From positions 1 to 64,000 of the forward strand of contig JACJNY010000061.1 in assembly GCA_014695295.1 (NCBI GenBank): DNA of 64,000 nucleotides, given 5' to 3'. Positions 1 through 9,465 of the stretch are shown here, piece after piece. Below the pieces are notes generated by a model. It saw nothing but the letters and a program-made list of their open reading frames with translations. It had not been told where the DNA came from and did not search any database. Every line of letters begins with the position of its first letter. Position 1 is the stretch's first letter. A program made the translations under genes and the position numbers. The stretch comes from Microcoleus sp. FACHB-61 (GTDB lineage Bacteria > Cyanobacteriota > Cyanobacteriia > Cyanobacteriales > Microcoleaceae).

Positions 1-140
1 TTCTGGGGTCATATCTACTCGGTTTATCGTATTGTCTCTGATTTCTATTCTCTCATCAATTTGCTGGTAATTTTCCTCAGCATTTATACTTACTGCAAAA
101 CTGGGATGCTCCCCTGCCTCTATTGTTTTTTTTTGATGCT
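1..140 (-). other. open reading frame continuing past an A9 tract at the 3' end of the methyltransferase gene
   Basis: On the reverse strand, shifting frame at the nine-A run (complement of about 126-134) gives a stop-free frame from there to the window edge, reading ...TIEAGEHPSFAVSINAEENYQQ and then an acidic, charged stretch. It is either the real continuation of the methyltransferase gene, broken by a one-base homopolymer error or slippage, or chance. About 45 codons without a stop is weak evidence alone, but the composition is protein-like. Confidence 0.4.
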
Positions 141-793
141 TTAACAAACATTTGACCTCCCAAAAACAGCCACAAAAAAGGCAATTTTAAGTAAAATTTT
201 AAAAGCCAGGGCGATGCTGGTCTGCCTTTGGTCGAAAATGGCAAAAATCTCGGTATAATGAGGTCGATTTCAAAGCCGACGGTTTGTAACAGTTCTTGCA
301 GCGATAAGTGGGTAATCGGTAATTGATGATCGATAAAATCGTAATATTCTTTGAAAGAATATTTGTAATTTGGTTGGACAACTAAGAGAGAACCCCCGGG
401 TTTAAGCGCCTCAAAGCAAAATGATATAATTTGGATTAGTTCTTCTTTATTGCGGAGATGTTCAAAAAAGTTAGAGATAAATATTCTGTCAAATTCTTCG
501 CTAAAAGCAGGTTTATCGCCCAGATTCAAGACATCAATATTAAGCACCTTCACATCAGGATTTGCAAATAACTTTGAATCTGGATTGAGGTCAATCAAAC
601 ATTTTTTTTCAGCTCTAATTTGATTTATAAACTCGCAGTAACCGCCGCCAATATCTAAAATTGCTGAGTCGGGAGGAACATAATTTTGTAAAAAATCGTC
701 AATTAAAACTTTCCAGAGTGCGACCTTCGCTTGCATTTGTCGCGAATCAAAGCGGTTGGCATACAATTTTTTGAGATATGTGTCAGTTTTCAT
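77..793 (-). CDS. SAM-dependent class I methyltransferase
   Basis: Seen: a 238-residue reading frame starting at the ATG complementary to 791-793. An upstream ATG at 883 would overlap rfbC and is less likely. The glycine-rich SAM-binding motif I (LDIGGGY, about residues 46-52) is followed by an acidic strand end (IDLNPDS) and a post-motif region SNFFEHL, then LKPGG, all typical of Methyltransf_11/25 proteins. Role (inference): methylation of a glycan or lipid-linked sugar intermediate, because it is divergent from rfbC across about 50 nt and lies in a polysaccharide region. Odd: the last 15 or so residues follow a run of nine A and look unlike a natural C-terminus; in another frame the sequence stays open to the window edge (see findings). 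The exact substrate cannot be inferred. Confidence 0.85.
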   Translation of the reverse strand: MKTDTYLKKLYANRFDSRQMQAKVALWKVLIDDFLQNYVPPDSAILDIGGGYCEFINQIRAEKKCLIDLNPDSKLFANPDVKVLNIDVLNLGDKPAFSEEFDRIFISNFFEHLRNKEELIQIISFCFEALKPGGSLLVVQPNYKYSFKEYYDFIDHQLPITHLSLQELLQTVGFEIDLIIPRFLPFSTKGRPASPWLLKFYLKLPFLWLFLGGQMFVKASKKNNRGRGASQFCSKYKC

Positions 794-842
794 AGTAAAA
801 TAGCCTAGACTGAGTATGAGCTTATCACTTTCACAGCCAACT

Positions 843-1388
843 ATGAATGTTATATCTACTGAAATACCGGAAGTTCTGATCATTGAGCCAAAAATTTTCG
901 GAGACGATCGCGGTTTCTTTTTTGAGAGTTTTAATCACAAAGCTTTTGTCGAAAAAACAGGCGTGACGGCAGAATTTGTTCAAGACAATCATTCCAAATC
1001 CTCTAAAAATGTGCTGCGCGGTTTGCACTACCAAATGCAGCAGCCTCAAGGCAAATTGCTGCGGGTAGTGGCTGGCGAAATCTTTGATGTAGCGGTGGAT
1101 ATTAGAAAAAGTTCGCCGACTTTTGGGCAGTGGGTTGGCTGTTTGGTGAGTGCAGAAAATAAACGGCAATTTTGGGTTCCGGCGGGATTTGCTCACGGTT
1201 TTTTAGTGGTTTCCCAGACGGCTGAAGTTTTGTACAAAACTACAGATTATTACGCACCGGCACACGAGCGGTGTATCCTGTGGAATGACCCGGATTTGGC
1301 GATCGACTGGCCGCTAGATGGTGCGCAACCAATCTTATCAGCTAAAGACCAAGCCGGACAAACATTGAAAACAGCTCAAGTGTTTTGA
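843..1388 (+). CDS. rfbC: dTDP-4-dehydrorhamnose 3,5-epimerase
   Basis: RmlC-family epimerase acting in dTDP-L-rhamnose synthesis (cytosol). Seen: the cupin core with DDRGFFFESF near the N-terminus, the GLHYQ motif holding the catalytic histidine, DVAVDIR, the FWVPAGFAHGF strand and the YKTTDYY tyrosine motif; length about 181 residues is normal. The ATG at 843 is preferred over 816 because family members begin with a short MNVI-type N-terminus. The stop overlaps the upstream edge of rfbD, so the two are translationally linked. rfbA and rfbB are not in this window. The divergent methyltransferase shares the short promoter region. Confidence 0.95.
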   Translation: MNVISTEIPEVLIIEPKIFGDDRGFFFESFNHKAFVEKTGVTAEFVQDNHSKSSKNVLRGLHYQMQQPQGKLLRVVAGEIFDVAVDIRKSSPTFGQWVGCLVSAENKRQFWVPAGFAHGFLVVSQTAEVLYKTTDYYAPAHERCILWNDPDLAIDWPLDGAQPILSAKDQAGQTLKTAQVF

Positions 1389-1390
1389 TT

Positions 1391-2263
1391 ATGAAAATTT
1401 TACTCGCAGGCGGCAGCGGACAGCTAGCTCAAGAATTGCAGCAGATTTTATTATCTTCGGGAGAGGTAATTGCCGTCGATCGCACTCGCCTCGACTTATC
1501 CCAACCCGAAAGCATACGTCAAGCAATGGCTGAAATTCAACCGGATTTAGTCGTCAATGCGGGTGCTTACACGGCGGTAGACAAAGCGGAAAGCGAACCG
1601 GAAGTAGCAAACGCAGTCAACGGCATTGCACCCGGAATTCTCGCAGAAGAATGCGAAAAAATGGGTGCAAGTTTGATTCACTTTTCTACTGATTATGTAT
1701 TTGACGGCAGCCACGGTTCTGCTTATCTGGAAACAGATTGTACAAACCCGCTGGGAAGTTACGGGAAGTCAAAATTAGCAGGCGAGGAAGCAATTCGGAA
1801 AGCGGGAAACCGACATATTATTATTAGAACCGCGTGGGTTTACGGCAACGGTGGCAAAGGTAATTTTGTCAAAACCATGCTGAGGTTGGGAAAGGAAAGG
1901 GAAGAAATTCGAGTAGTAGCAGATCAGATCGGAAGTCCTACTTGGACGGGCGATTTAAGTGCGGCGACTTCGCAAATTATTCCTCTCCTTGGGCAAGAAA
2001 GTTTTGGGACTTACCACTACACTAACAGCGGTGTTTGTAGTTGGTACGATTTTGCGATCGCCATTTTTGAGGAAGCAGCCAAACTCGGCTTTCCCCTAAA
2101 AATTCAGCGCGTAATTCCCATCACCACCTCGGAATATCCGACACCCGCAAAACGTCCCGCTTTTTCTGTACTCTCTACGGTAAAAATATCAGCACTTCTA
2201 GGCACGTATCCTCCCCACTGGCGGCAAGGACTCAGACAAATGCTGGCCAGAGAAGTGAAATAA
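1391..2263 (+). CDS. rfbD: dTDP-4-dehydrorhamnose reductase
   Basis: NAD(P)H-dependent last step of dTDP-L-rhamnose synthesis. Seen: N-terminal Rossmann motif GGSGQLAQEL, the STDYVFDG segment with the catalytic Ser/Thr, the YGKSK form of YxxxK, then GNFVKTM and QIGSPTW motifs of the RmlD family; 290 residues, normal length. ATG at 1391 sits 2 nt after the rfbC stop; a TTG at 1385 would overlap rfbC and is less likely. It is part of the rfbC-rfbD operon, which feeds rhamnose into surface polysaccharide assembly. Confidence 0.95.
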   Translation: MKILLAGGSGQLAQELQQILLSSGEVIAVDRTRLDLSQPESIRQAMAEIQPDLVVNAGAYTAVDKAESEPEVANAVNGIAPGILAEECEKMGASLIHFSTDYVFDGSHGSAYLETDCTNPLGSYGKSKLAGEEAIRKAGNRHIIIRTAWVYGNGGKGNFVKTMLRLGKEREEIRVVADQIGSPTWTGDLSAATSQIIPLLGQESFGTYHYTNSGVCSWYDFAIAIFEEAAKLGFPLKIQRVIPITTSEYPTPAKRPAFSVLSTVKISALLGTYPPHWRQGLRQMLAREVK

Positions 2264-2288
2264 AAAATTGAGGAAAACTCAATACGCG

Positions 2289-2352
2289 AGGGCGGGTTTT
2301 GTTCATGAGTTACCTGTTATACGCAAAGTTTCTCGCCTAAACCCGCCTTTAC
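2289..2352. repeat. GGCGGGTTT...AAACCCGCC interspersed repeat, copy 1
   Basis: Terminal inverted arms (GGCGGGTTTT near 2293 and AAACCCGCC near 2340) bracket about 40 nt of loop. The same architecture recurs near 35426, 44461 and 53995. It lies in the rfbD-downstream gap, and the next gene's longest frame reads into it, which argues for that gene starting later at 2370. Confidence 0.7.
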
Positions 2353-2369
2353 AAATTAAAAATCTCCCC

Positions 2370-4160
2370 ATGTCTGAATCCATGAAAATCAAGCAAAAAT
2401 ATATTTTAATTGCCGCATCAGTTCTCGGCATTCTAATACCAGCTTCATATATTTTGTACTTGATATCCCAAGCGGGAGACTTGTCTAATTTTGATTATTG
2501 GTGGATGACATGGAATTTTTATTCTGTAGACGGTTTCTCTACAAATCCTTTTAATTGGCTCTTTCGGGCGAACGAGCATTTTGTCTTGATTCCGGCAATT
2601 ATTTATGGCTTGAATATACTTATCACCCAAGGTTCAAATATTGGTTTATGTTTAGTTGCCTGGTTTTTGGCTTGGATTCAGTGCCACGTATTAATTGCTC
2701 TGCTTCCCTTAAATTTAAGGCGTTTTCCGCTGCAATTTATTTCGCTGCTCCTTTGCATTTCTATTTTTAATTTTACTCCGGCGGCGGCTCACAATTGGAT
2801 GCGGGGATTCAGCGGCGTTCACTGGATAATTGCTAATTTATTTGTGATTTGTTCGATATTTTGTTTGCAATCCTATGCGACAGTTTTGTTAAATAAGAGG
2901 GAGGCGGAGCCTCTGGATATTCATTCCCAGGCAGAGCCTGGTAATGTAGAATTGAAACAAAATAAGTGGGTAATTGGCAGCATTATTTTTGGGGTTTTAG
3001 GCTGTATTAGTTACAGCACTCCTTTAGCTTTGTGGCCGATATTGTGTGCTGCTGCTGTTGTGCTGCGGTTTCCTCGCCGAATAACTTATTTGTATTTCAT
3101 TGCTTCGATTGCAGTGATTGGGATTTATTTTTTAACTTATAAAACTCCATCTCATCACCCTTCTTTAACTAAAATTAACCCGCTCAAAACTCTCGAATAT
3201 ATTCCCACTTATCTCGGCGGAATTTTTAGCGAAAATATTATTGTTGCTTCAATTATTGGTATAATTGGTTTGATTGCAGCGACGGGTTTTGTGGGTTATT
3301 GGCTATTTGTAAAAAAGGTCGATCGCCCGGATTGGCTGCCTTGGCTATCAATCCAACTTTACACGCTGCAAACGGCGTTAATGGCCGCTGTCAGTCGATC
3401 GGGATTTGGCGTCGAACAGGCTACTGCTTCCCGCTACGCCACACTCCCAGCTTTGTTTTGGATGAGCACAATTGTGCTGACAGTATTGTGGGTGCGCGAG
3501 TTGCAGCCAACACCAAGAATTCAAGGGCGTTGGCTGACACCGCTGTTTGCAGTCGCCACAGTTGCGATTATTTTAATGTACGGGGTGGGAGGCGAAACTG
3601 CAATTGCGATCGCCCGCAGAGCAACCTATCAACCGTTGGTAGCATTATCACTGCAATTAGGCATCACCGACGTAACGCTAATAAAAGACCGCGTAGGCAA
3701 CAAACCCGCCGCTTTTATAGGCTTAATTGATGCCTTAAAAACTAACAACTTAGTGCCATTTAACCGAGACATCAAAAAACACAATTTTTGTGCAGCATTA
3801 GACACAAAAATCGCTCCTAAGTTACTGTCAGCACCCAAAGACGGAGTACCGGGATATTTTGATACAGTAACTAAACTCGCACCCGCCGCCTCCAGAGTAA
3901 TTGGCTGGGTAGGAGACCCCGAAAACAATGTAAAATGTATTGCCATTCTCAACCAAGAAAATGTTGTTCGAGGTTTCGCCATGTCAGGATTTCCGCGCCC
4001 TGATTTAGTTAAATTGTTTGGCCCTTCCTACGAATTCGCAGCTTGGAGAGGATACATTAAAACATCACCAACAGACAAATTATTGACAGCTTATGCCTCA
4101 TTTAAAAACCGCGAAGGTTGGGTAGCTTTGCGAAATTCCCAAGTTATCGATAAAAACTAA
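2370..4160 (+). CDS. multi-pass membrane protein of unknown function (polysaccharide region)
   Basis: Not recognised to family. Seen: start ATG at 2370 (MSESMK), with the upstream extension lying in a repeat. About ten hydrophobic helices fill residues 10-430, and a soluble C-terminal part covers about the last 150 residues. The layout (many helices, then an extracytoplasmic domain) resembles GT-C-type glycosyltransferases or polymerase-like proteins, which fits the neighbours rfbCD and GT2, but no catalytic motif is visible. Odd: near codons 175-195 a GC-rich double palindrome (2898-2944) typical of an interspersed repeat is translated in frame as EAEPLDIHSQAEPG. Function is inference from context only. 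Confidence 0.75.
   Translation: MSESMKIKQKYILIAASVLGILIPASYILYLISQAGDLSNFDYWWMTWNFYSVDGFSTNPFNWLFRANEHFVLIPAIIYGLNILITQGSNIGLCLVAWFLAWIQCHVLIALLPLNLRRFPLQFISLLLCISIFNFTPAAAHNWMRGFSGVHWIIANLFVICSIFCLQSYATVLLNKREAEPLDIHSQAEPGNVELKQNKWVIGSIIFGVLGCISYSTPLALWPILCAAAVVLRFPRRITYLYFIASIAVIGIYFLTYKTPSHHPSLTKINPLKTLEYIPTYLGGIFSENIIVASIIGIIGLIAATGFVGYWLFVKKVDRPDWLPWLSIQLYTLQTALMAAVSRSGFGVEQATASRYATLPALFWMSTIVLTVLWVRELQPTPRIQGRWLTPLFAVATVAIILMYGVGGETAIAIARRATYQPLVALSLQLGITDVTLIKDRVGNKPAAFIGLIDALKTNNLVPFNRDIKKHNFCAALDTKIAPKLLSAPKDGVPGYFDTVTKLAPAASRVIGWVGDPENNVKCIAILNQENVVRGFAMSGFPRPDLVKLFGPSYEFAAWRGYIKTSPTDKLLTAYASFKNREGWVALRNSQVIDKN
2898..2944. repeat. double-palindrome interspersed repeat inside a coding region
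   Basis: Two adjacent palindromic cores, AGGCGGAGCCTCT and CCAGGCAGAGCCTGG, are separated by about 13 nt. This resembles an interspersed repeat I recall as common between genes of filamentous cyanobacteria. Here it is in frame and encodes a hydrophilic loop between membrane helices. Confidence 0.65.
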
Positions 4161-4243
4161 AAAACCTCTCTTTCTCCTCCTCTGCGCCCTCTGCGTTTAA
4201 TAAAAAAATCTCATTTACCACACAAATGAAATAGAATATCCCT

Positions 4244-5218
4244 ATGCCAAAACATCTCAGCTTCGTAATCCCCGTTCACAACGAAGAAGCCACCCTAAAA
4301 TTACTGTTTGAAAAAATCCAACTTGTCATGTTCCAAACAGGAATTGACAGTTACGAAGTCATTTTCATAGATGACGGTAGCCGCGATTATTCCTGGCAAG
4401 AAATTACAGATTTAGCCAGCCAACATCCCAAACTAATTAAAGCGATTAAAATGCGCCGCAACTTTGGCAAATCCGCCGCGCTTTCAGCAGGATTTCGCAA
4501 TGCAGCAGGGATAATTATCTTTACTCTAGATGCTGACCTTCAGGATGACCCCGCTGAAATTCCCAAGTTTTTACATCATTTAGAATCGGGATTTGATTTA
4601 GTTTCCGGTTGGCGAAAACAGCGGAACGACCCGCTTTCTAAAACTTTACCTTCCAAGCTGTTTAATGCTGTTGCGTGTTTGCTGACTGGGGTGCAAATGC
4701 ACGATATGAATTGCGGTTTTAAAGCTTACCGTAGGGAAGTTTTGCAGTCGATTAAATTGTACGGGGAATTGCACCGCTACATTCCGGCTTTAGCAAACAA
4801 TTTAGGGTTTAAAATTGGCGAAGTAGTTGTGGAACATCATCCGCGAAAGCACGGAAAATCGAATTACGGCTGGGAACGCTATGCGCGGGGTTTTATTGAT
4901 TTGTTGACGGTGTTAGCCACCACGCAGTATTTGCACAAACCGGGTCATTTGTTTGGGGGGTTGGGCTTGTGTTTTGGCTTGGTTGGGACTGTTTCGCTGA
5001 GTTATTTGATAATTATTTGGTTTCTGAATTTGGCGGGGATGAATTTTGGGCCGATCGGGAATCGACCTTTGTTATTTTTTGGGATTTTGTGTACAATTCT
5101 GTCGGTGCAGTTGATTTCTCTGGGGATTTTAGCTGAGTTGATGGCGCGGAATGTGGATGCTGATTATGTGGACAAGCAAATTAGCGAAATTATTGATGAT
5201 TCGGGTTTTGATATTTGA
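4244..5218 (+). CDS. family 2 glycosyltransferase, DPM1/GtrB-like
   Basis: Transfers a sugar from a nucleotide donor to a polyprenyl phosphate or similar lipid at the cytoplasmic membrane (family knowledge). Seen: GT-A fold start FVIPVHNEE, DDGSRD, the RNFGKSAAL motif, the DADLQDDP metal-binding DxD and GFKAYRRE; two C-terminal membrane helices (about residues 230-300) as in the GtrB/DPM3-like group. 324 residues is typical. It follows the 596-residue membrane protein by 83 nt on the same strand and may deliver its lipid-linked sugar donor. A hairpin without a T-run (about 5284-5300) follows downstream. Confidence 0.93.
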   Translation: MPKHLSFVIPVHNEEATLKLLFEKIQLVMFQTGIDSYEVIFIDDGSRDYSWQEITDLASQHPKLIKAIKMRRNFGKSAALSAGFRNAAGIIIFTLDADLQDDPAEIPKFLHHLESGFDLVSGWRKQRNDPLSKTLPSKLFNAVACLLTGVQMHDMNCGFKAYRREVLQSIKLYGELHRYIPALANNLGFKIGEVVVEHHPRKHGKSNYGWERYARGFIDLLTVLATTQYLHKPGHLFGGLGLCFGLVGTVSLSYLIIIWFLNLAGMNFGPIGNRPLLFFGILCTILSVQLISLGILAELMARNVDADYVDKQISEIIDDSGFDI

Positions 5219-5358
5219 CCGCAGATTAAGGCTGATTAACGCAGATAAATCTGTGATTGAAATTGCTTCTAAACAAGCAAAGTCTGCCTCCGCAGACTAA
5301 GATAAAAGGCATATTTGGATTTAACAATTTTTACCAATTACCTATTAGCAATTACCTA

Positions 5359-7191
5359 TTACCTAATTTTATACAGTATCCATTTGCCTTGTTTGTCTGC
5401 GATTTCCCCTTGAATATTTGGGTGCCAGTCAGTACGAGTCAGGATATAATCGGCATGATAGCTTCTGGCTACTTTGACTAAATCCGCACTGCTGCGGCGG
5501 ATGAAAAAGTCATTTCCTCCCCAAATCATTTGCGGGTTTAAGGGAACTCCTAAAACAGCTTCCATGCGATTTTGCCATTCTTTAATGCCTTTTTCAGTAA
5601 AGGGAAAGTTCTTGAAGTTGACGACAATCGCTCTTTCGCAGAAAAACTGGAAGCTGGTAACTGAGGGTGGAACTAATACGAGTACATCGCGGCTGCTAAT
5701 TTGCGAAAAACGCACAGCTAATCTGCTTAAGTCGTCCCTGGGAACGGCATTGATATTAACTCTTGTTTGAAATACATTTAATATAGGTTTGGGCAGAATT
5801 CCTGCTATTCCAAAAACTAAGGTGGCTGTAGTTATTAAGGCTAATGTGTGAATTATAGCCTGTTTGATAGATGTAGCTAGGGATGTTTCTTCTAAAATGA
5901 ATGGGAAGGCGAGAATTGAGAAAAAAACTGGGATGCTCATTATTCGATCGCCCATTATTTCCCATGAATCCGTCAGCGGATATATCAAGCTGTAAATTAC
6001 GGTGCCTGCTGCTAAAATCCATAACAATATATTATATCGTTTGGGAAATACGTAATTTTTTGTTTGCCAAAGTGATAATCCTAAGAAAATGATACCCCGA
6101 AAAGGCAAAGTTAGTACAACTAACAGCAACAAGCTAACAGCTATTTGTTTTTTTATGTAAAGTTTTTCTACCGTCAAAGCAACAGCAATAAATATAATTA
6201 ATTGAGCAAAAGGTACAGTTCTAGCTAACTGTAGTTTGGCGATAAAAGACACCGGAAAAACTTCGACAAATATGTAATTTAGAAACAGTGCAAAAAGTGA
6301 GGTGCCAACAATTACATAAAAATTAACCTTGTCTTCTTTTTGCAATAATTCGGCATTTTTTATGCACAGCAAGCCACCAATTATGAAACATATAAAGTTG
6401 AACCAATTCCCCAAATCCCAATTTGACGGGAGGATGTGGTGGGGGTTGCGCACTTTGGCGTGAATGTAGACAAACTCGGCGTTGTCGATAGTGTGAGTGC
6501 TGGTAGTACCTGTTAATAACATCGGTATGTAAACGATACTTGCCATTGCGGCTAAAAGTGCGATCGCCAAAATCAATGTTTTAAACTTCCGCTGTCTTAC
6601 AGACTCAATAACTAAAACGGGAACCATCATCAATCCCGGCAACAAACCCACTAAGAATTGCAGCAGACAAGCCAGTCCAAAACAGAAATATCCTGTCAGC
6701 CATTTCTGGCGCAAACTAAAGTAAATTCCCCAGATTGCCAAACCCATTGCGAAGGTACTGGGTACTGATTTGGTGGAAAATATCAGGGTGTTACCAACAT
6801 CTGTAAATGAAGCGGCTATACATAAAAACGCCATCGCTGCGGCAGGCAGTTTAGAATTAGTATAGATATTGGTAATTGCGTAGCAAGCTAGGATAAATGA
6901 ACCGAAGGATAGGAATTGATAAATAAAATGCGCTAGGGGAATGCTTGTTCCTAAGTTAGCGAGCAAATAAATGATATAGTAATAGTAGTATCTCGGATTA
7001 AATTTAACCATTTCCTGAACGTAATAATCATTTTTATACATTTCAGGATTTAACATAAATTGAATGGGTGGCACTTCGGGAAAGTTGCCTCCAATGGGGA
7101 AAATATAGCCAGTTGCCATCAGGGAACCGATGATGACAAAAGTAGAGAGAGATAGATTAAAATACCAGTTGGATTTTTGATGTTTCTGCAT
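5359..7191 (-). CDS. large multi-pass membrane protein, unknown function
   Basis: Not confidently recognised. Seen: 610 residues; a TM helix at 14-33, a tyrosine-rich periplasmic loop (NPRYYYYYIIYL), then about ten further helices to roughly residue 470, and a soluble C-terminal domain of about 130 residues. The layout is like polytopic GT-C or sugar-polymer membrane enzymes. It is the last gene of a reverse-strand run; its start is 12 nt from the stop of the 726-residue membrane protein, so the two are almost certainly co-transcribed. Function in surface glycan or exopolysaccharide handling is inference from context. Confidence 0.75.
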   Translation of the reverse strand: MQKHQKSNWYFNLSLSTFVIIGSLMATGYIFPIGGNFPEVPPIQFMLNPEMYKNDYYVQEMVKFNPRYYYYYIIYLLANLGTSIPLAHFIYQFLSFGSFILACYAITNIYTNSKLPAAAMAFLCIAASFTDVGNTLIFSTKSVPSTFAMGLAIWGIYFSLRQKWLTGYFCFGLACLLQFLVGLLPGLMMVPVLVIESVRQRKFKTLILAIALLAAMASIVYIPMLLTGTTSTHTIDNAEFVYIHAKVRNPHHILPSNWDLGNWFNFICFIIGGLLCIKNAELLQKEDKVNFYVIVGTSLFALFLNYIFVEVFPVSFIAKLQLARTVPFAQLIIFIAVALTVEKLYIKKQIAVSLLLLVVLTLPFRGIIFLGLSLWQTKNYVFPKRYNILLWILAAGTVIYSLIYPLTDSWEIMGDRIMSIPVFFSILAFPFILEETSLATSIKQAIIHTLALITTATLVFGIAGILPKPILNVFQTRVNINAVPRDDLSRLAVRFSQISSRDVLVLVPPSVTSFQFFCERAIVVNFKNFPFTEKGIKEWQNRMEAVLGVPLNPQMIWGGNDFFIRRSSADLVKVARSYHADYILTRTDWHPNIQGEIADKQGKWILYKIR

Positions 7192-7203
7192 TGACGGTTC
7201 AAT

Positions 7204-9384
7204 TTACCTACTGACAGCTAAATTATTAATCTCCAGTTGGCATTGGTTTGTTAAATCCTGTTTGCTGCTACTCAATACCTCAAGCAGCAGATAAATGGGA
7301 TTTTTGCCCTCAACTAATAGATTTAAGCCGATCGCACTTTTTTGACTATAAGCCATCTCTGCTGAGTCTACTAATTTACCTTGCTTGTCCCACAAAGTCA
7401 AGCGCAGGGCAATTCCCGGACATTGTTCGTTAGGTAAATTGAGTTGACCGGTAACTTTTACTTTGTCTGAGATAGAGCCTAAATACAGGAAAGATGTATC
7501 GAGTTTCTTGCTGTTTTTAGTTGGATGAGTTACAATATTATATAGGTTATCCGATTCTTGACTGACTGAATAATTAGCACTTGTGTAGATTGATTGATGC
7601 AAACTAATCCAATCTAACTGCGTGCCTGGTCGATCGACTATTTGCCGCTGAATCGCCTCCAGAGTCCTAACTGCCGTTGCTGTATCAGTCGGCCGCACCC
7701 TCCGGTAAACGCTGACAGTCACGCCGTTTTCTAGCTTAAACTGTTCCGGTAGCAATTGGAAATCGCGGGCAATTTCCCAGTTTTGAGTAAAGGCATCGTA
7801 GACCACTTTAACAACATCTTGTTCGTGCGATCGCAAAACTTGTTCGTCAGTCGGTAACACCTGCTGAAAAGGTACAGCAACCACCGCATATTGTGACTGC
7901 AACAACTCCGGTAGCGGGTAAGTATCGCGCGAGTCAATTTGCGGCCTCCCGATTGTATTTAATTTCCACCAGCCCTCCGGCGGGTTTAATTTTCGGTTAG
8001 CTTGTCTGAGTATATTAGCATTGAAATTGTTAGAAGCACCGGCAATATAAATCGGTTCTTCATTCGGTGCTAATTTTCGCAGAAACTCTACTAATTTTAC
8101 AACTTCGTCGTAGTCCGATCGCACTAACGGCGGAAAATTACCCACAAACAGTCTTGACAAATCAACCTTGAGAGGAATTAACCCGACTGCGGCATTTACA
8201 ACCAGGTACAAACCCGCCGCGCCCAGCATGAAATACCGGATTTTTCCCTTGAGTGTCAGCCAAGTTGTCCAGAAAAATGTGGATAGTCCTAAAAGTGCGA
8301 TCGGTGTAATATGAATTGTATAGTGCAAGTAGCCGTAACGCAAGACTAACAGCCATTCAATCAGCGACAAAACCCCAAACAACGAAACAAAAATAGCTGC
8401 CGCCGGAACCAGGATTCGGGTTAGAATTCCCGCAGAAAAACCAATCAGTACCAGCAGCCAAGTTCCTAAACCGTAAAAATCCGCATAACGAGTTAAAATA
8501 TCATTTACAGGCAAACTCCAAGCAACATACAAATTGCGGTAGTCAACCGTCAGAGCACTGCGAGTAAAATCTCCTGCTACCAGCATTAAAATAGTCAAGC
8601 TAGTTGCAGCTATCAAACCCAATTTTACACCGGATTCAAACAAGCATCTGTAGGGAAACGGCACTACCACGTCCTTGTCTTTTGGAGACGACAATGCCGA
8701 TTTTCTACGGTATATTAGTACAATAAACTCGATGAAAGCCTGTAAAGTCGCTGCACCAAAAAATGCGATCGCACTATAAGCAAAATGGCGCCGCAACAGA
8801 ATTGCCGCCGCCAGCAAAAACCCAATTAACGGGATTTTCCACCAAGATTTCAGCTTAACATCCTGCAAATAAACCCAAATTGCCAAGGCTACAAACACAC
8901 AGCCGCCAGTATCCAGATATCCCCGCAGAGTCGGTATCCAACTCATCGGAATTAATAAACTCAGCAGCACAGTTGACCAAAACACCCGGCGGGGATAAAC
9001 TGGAATTAGCTTTGCAGAAATTGCCCCCAGCAATAGGCGAAACGGCAGCACATAAATTAGGCATACGCTGAGAATGTAACTCAGCCGAGACTCGCCAAAT
9101 AAGAGAATAAACGGCACTAATGGCAAAGAGATTAATAGGTTTTTTTCTTTAGATAGCGATTCTATAACTCCGCGCCATGCTTTATCTGGCGAGTCTCGAA
9201 ATAAATTTGCCGTGTTGACTGTAGCGGTATTGTATCCCGCGTAATCCCACCAATAAAAAGTATGTTCGCTAGATACATAGATTGATGTTACTGCAACTGT
9301 TACGACAACAAGTAAAAATAGAAAAAAACCATCAATCAGAAACTTGCGAGGCATTTTAAAAGAAACACCATCAAATAATCCCAT
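7204..9384 (-). CDS. GT-C-like polytopic membrane protein
   Basis: 726 residues. Seen: an N-terminal TM helix (about 15-33), a first periplasmic loop with an acidic patch, about ten more helices to residue 420, and a roughly 300-residue soluble C-terminus with no metal or nucleotide motif I can identify. The plan is that of ArnT/PMT-type (GT39-like) lipid-linked glycosyltransferases, and the family is guessed on that basis. Neighbours: 81 nt after the SGNH hydrolase gene and 12 nt before the 610-residue membrane protein; all three form one likely operon. Confidence 0.75.
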   Translation of the reverse strand: MGLFDGVSFKMPRKFLIDGFFLFLLVVVTVAVTSIYVSSEHTFYWWDYAGYNTATVNTANLFRDSPDKAWRGVIESLSKEKNLLISLPLVPFILLFGESRLSYILSVCLIYVLPFRLLLGAISAKLIPVYPRRVFWSTVLLSLLIPMSWIPTLRGYLDTGGCVFVALAIWVYLQDVKLKSWWKIPLIGFLLAAAILLRRHFAYSAIAFFGAATLQAFIEFIVLIYRRKSALSSPKDKDVVVPFPYRCLFESGVKLGLIAATSLTILMLVAGDFTRSALTVDYRNLYVAWSLPVNDILTRYADFYGLGTWLLVLIGFSAGILTRILVPAAAIFVSLFGVLSLIEWLLVLRYGYLHYTIHITPIALLGLSTFFWTTWLTLKGKIRYFMLGAAGLYLVVNAAVGLIPLKVDLSRLFVGNFPPLVRSDYDEVVKLVEFLRKLAPNEEPIYIAGASNNFNANILRQANRKLNPPEGWWKLNTIGRPQIDSRDTYPLPELLQSQYAVVAVPFQQVLPTDEQVLRSHEQDVVKVVYDAFTQNWEIARDFQLLPEQFKLENGVTVSVYRRVRPTDTATAVRTLEAIQRQIVDRPGTQLDWISLHQSIYTSANYSVSQESDNLYNIVTHPTKNSKKLDTSFLYLGSISDKVKVTGQLNLPNEQCPGIALRLTLWDKQGKLVDSAEMAYSQKSAIGLNLLVEGKNPIYLLLEVLSSSKQDLTNQCQLEINNLAVSR

Positions 9385-9465
9385 CAGTTTAGCAACCCTA
9401 AATAACTTCTAAACTTCCTCTTTATCTCTTGCTTCGCGCCCTTCGCGCCTTCGCGGTTCGTTAAC

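Noticed and set aside
5257-5481. 74-residue + strand frame between GT2 and the 610-residue gene
   Set aside because: It overlaps the reverse-strand gene end and contains a repeat-like hairpin; no family features.
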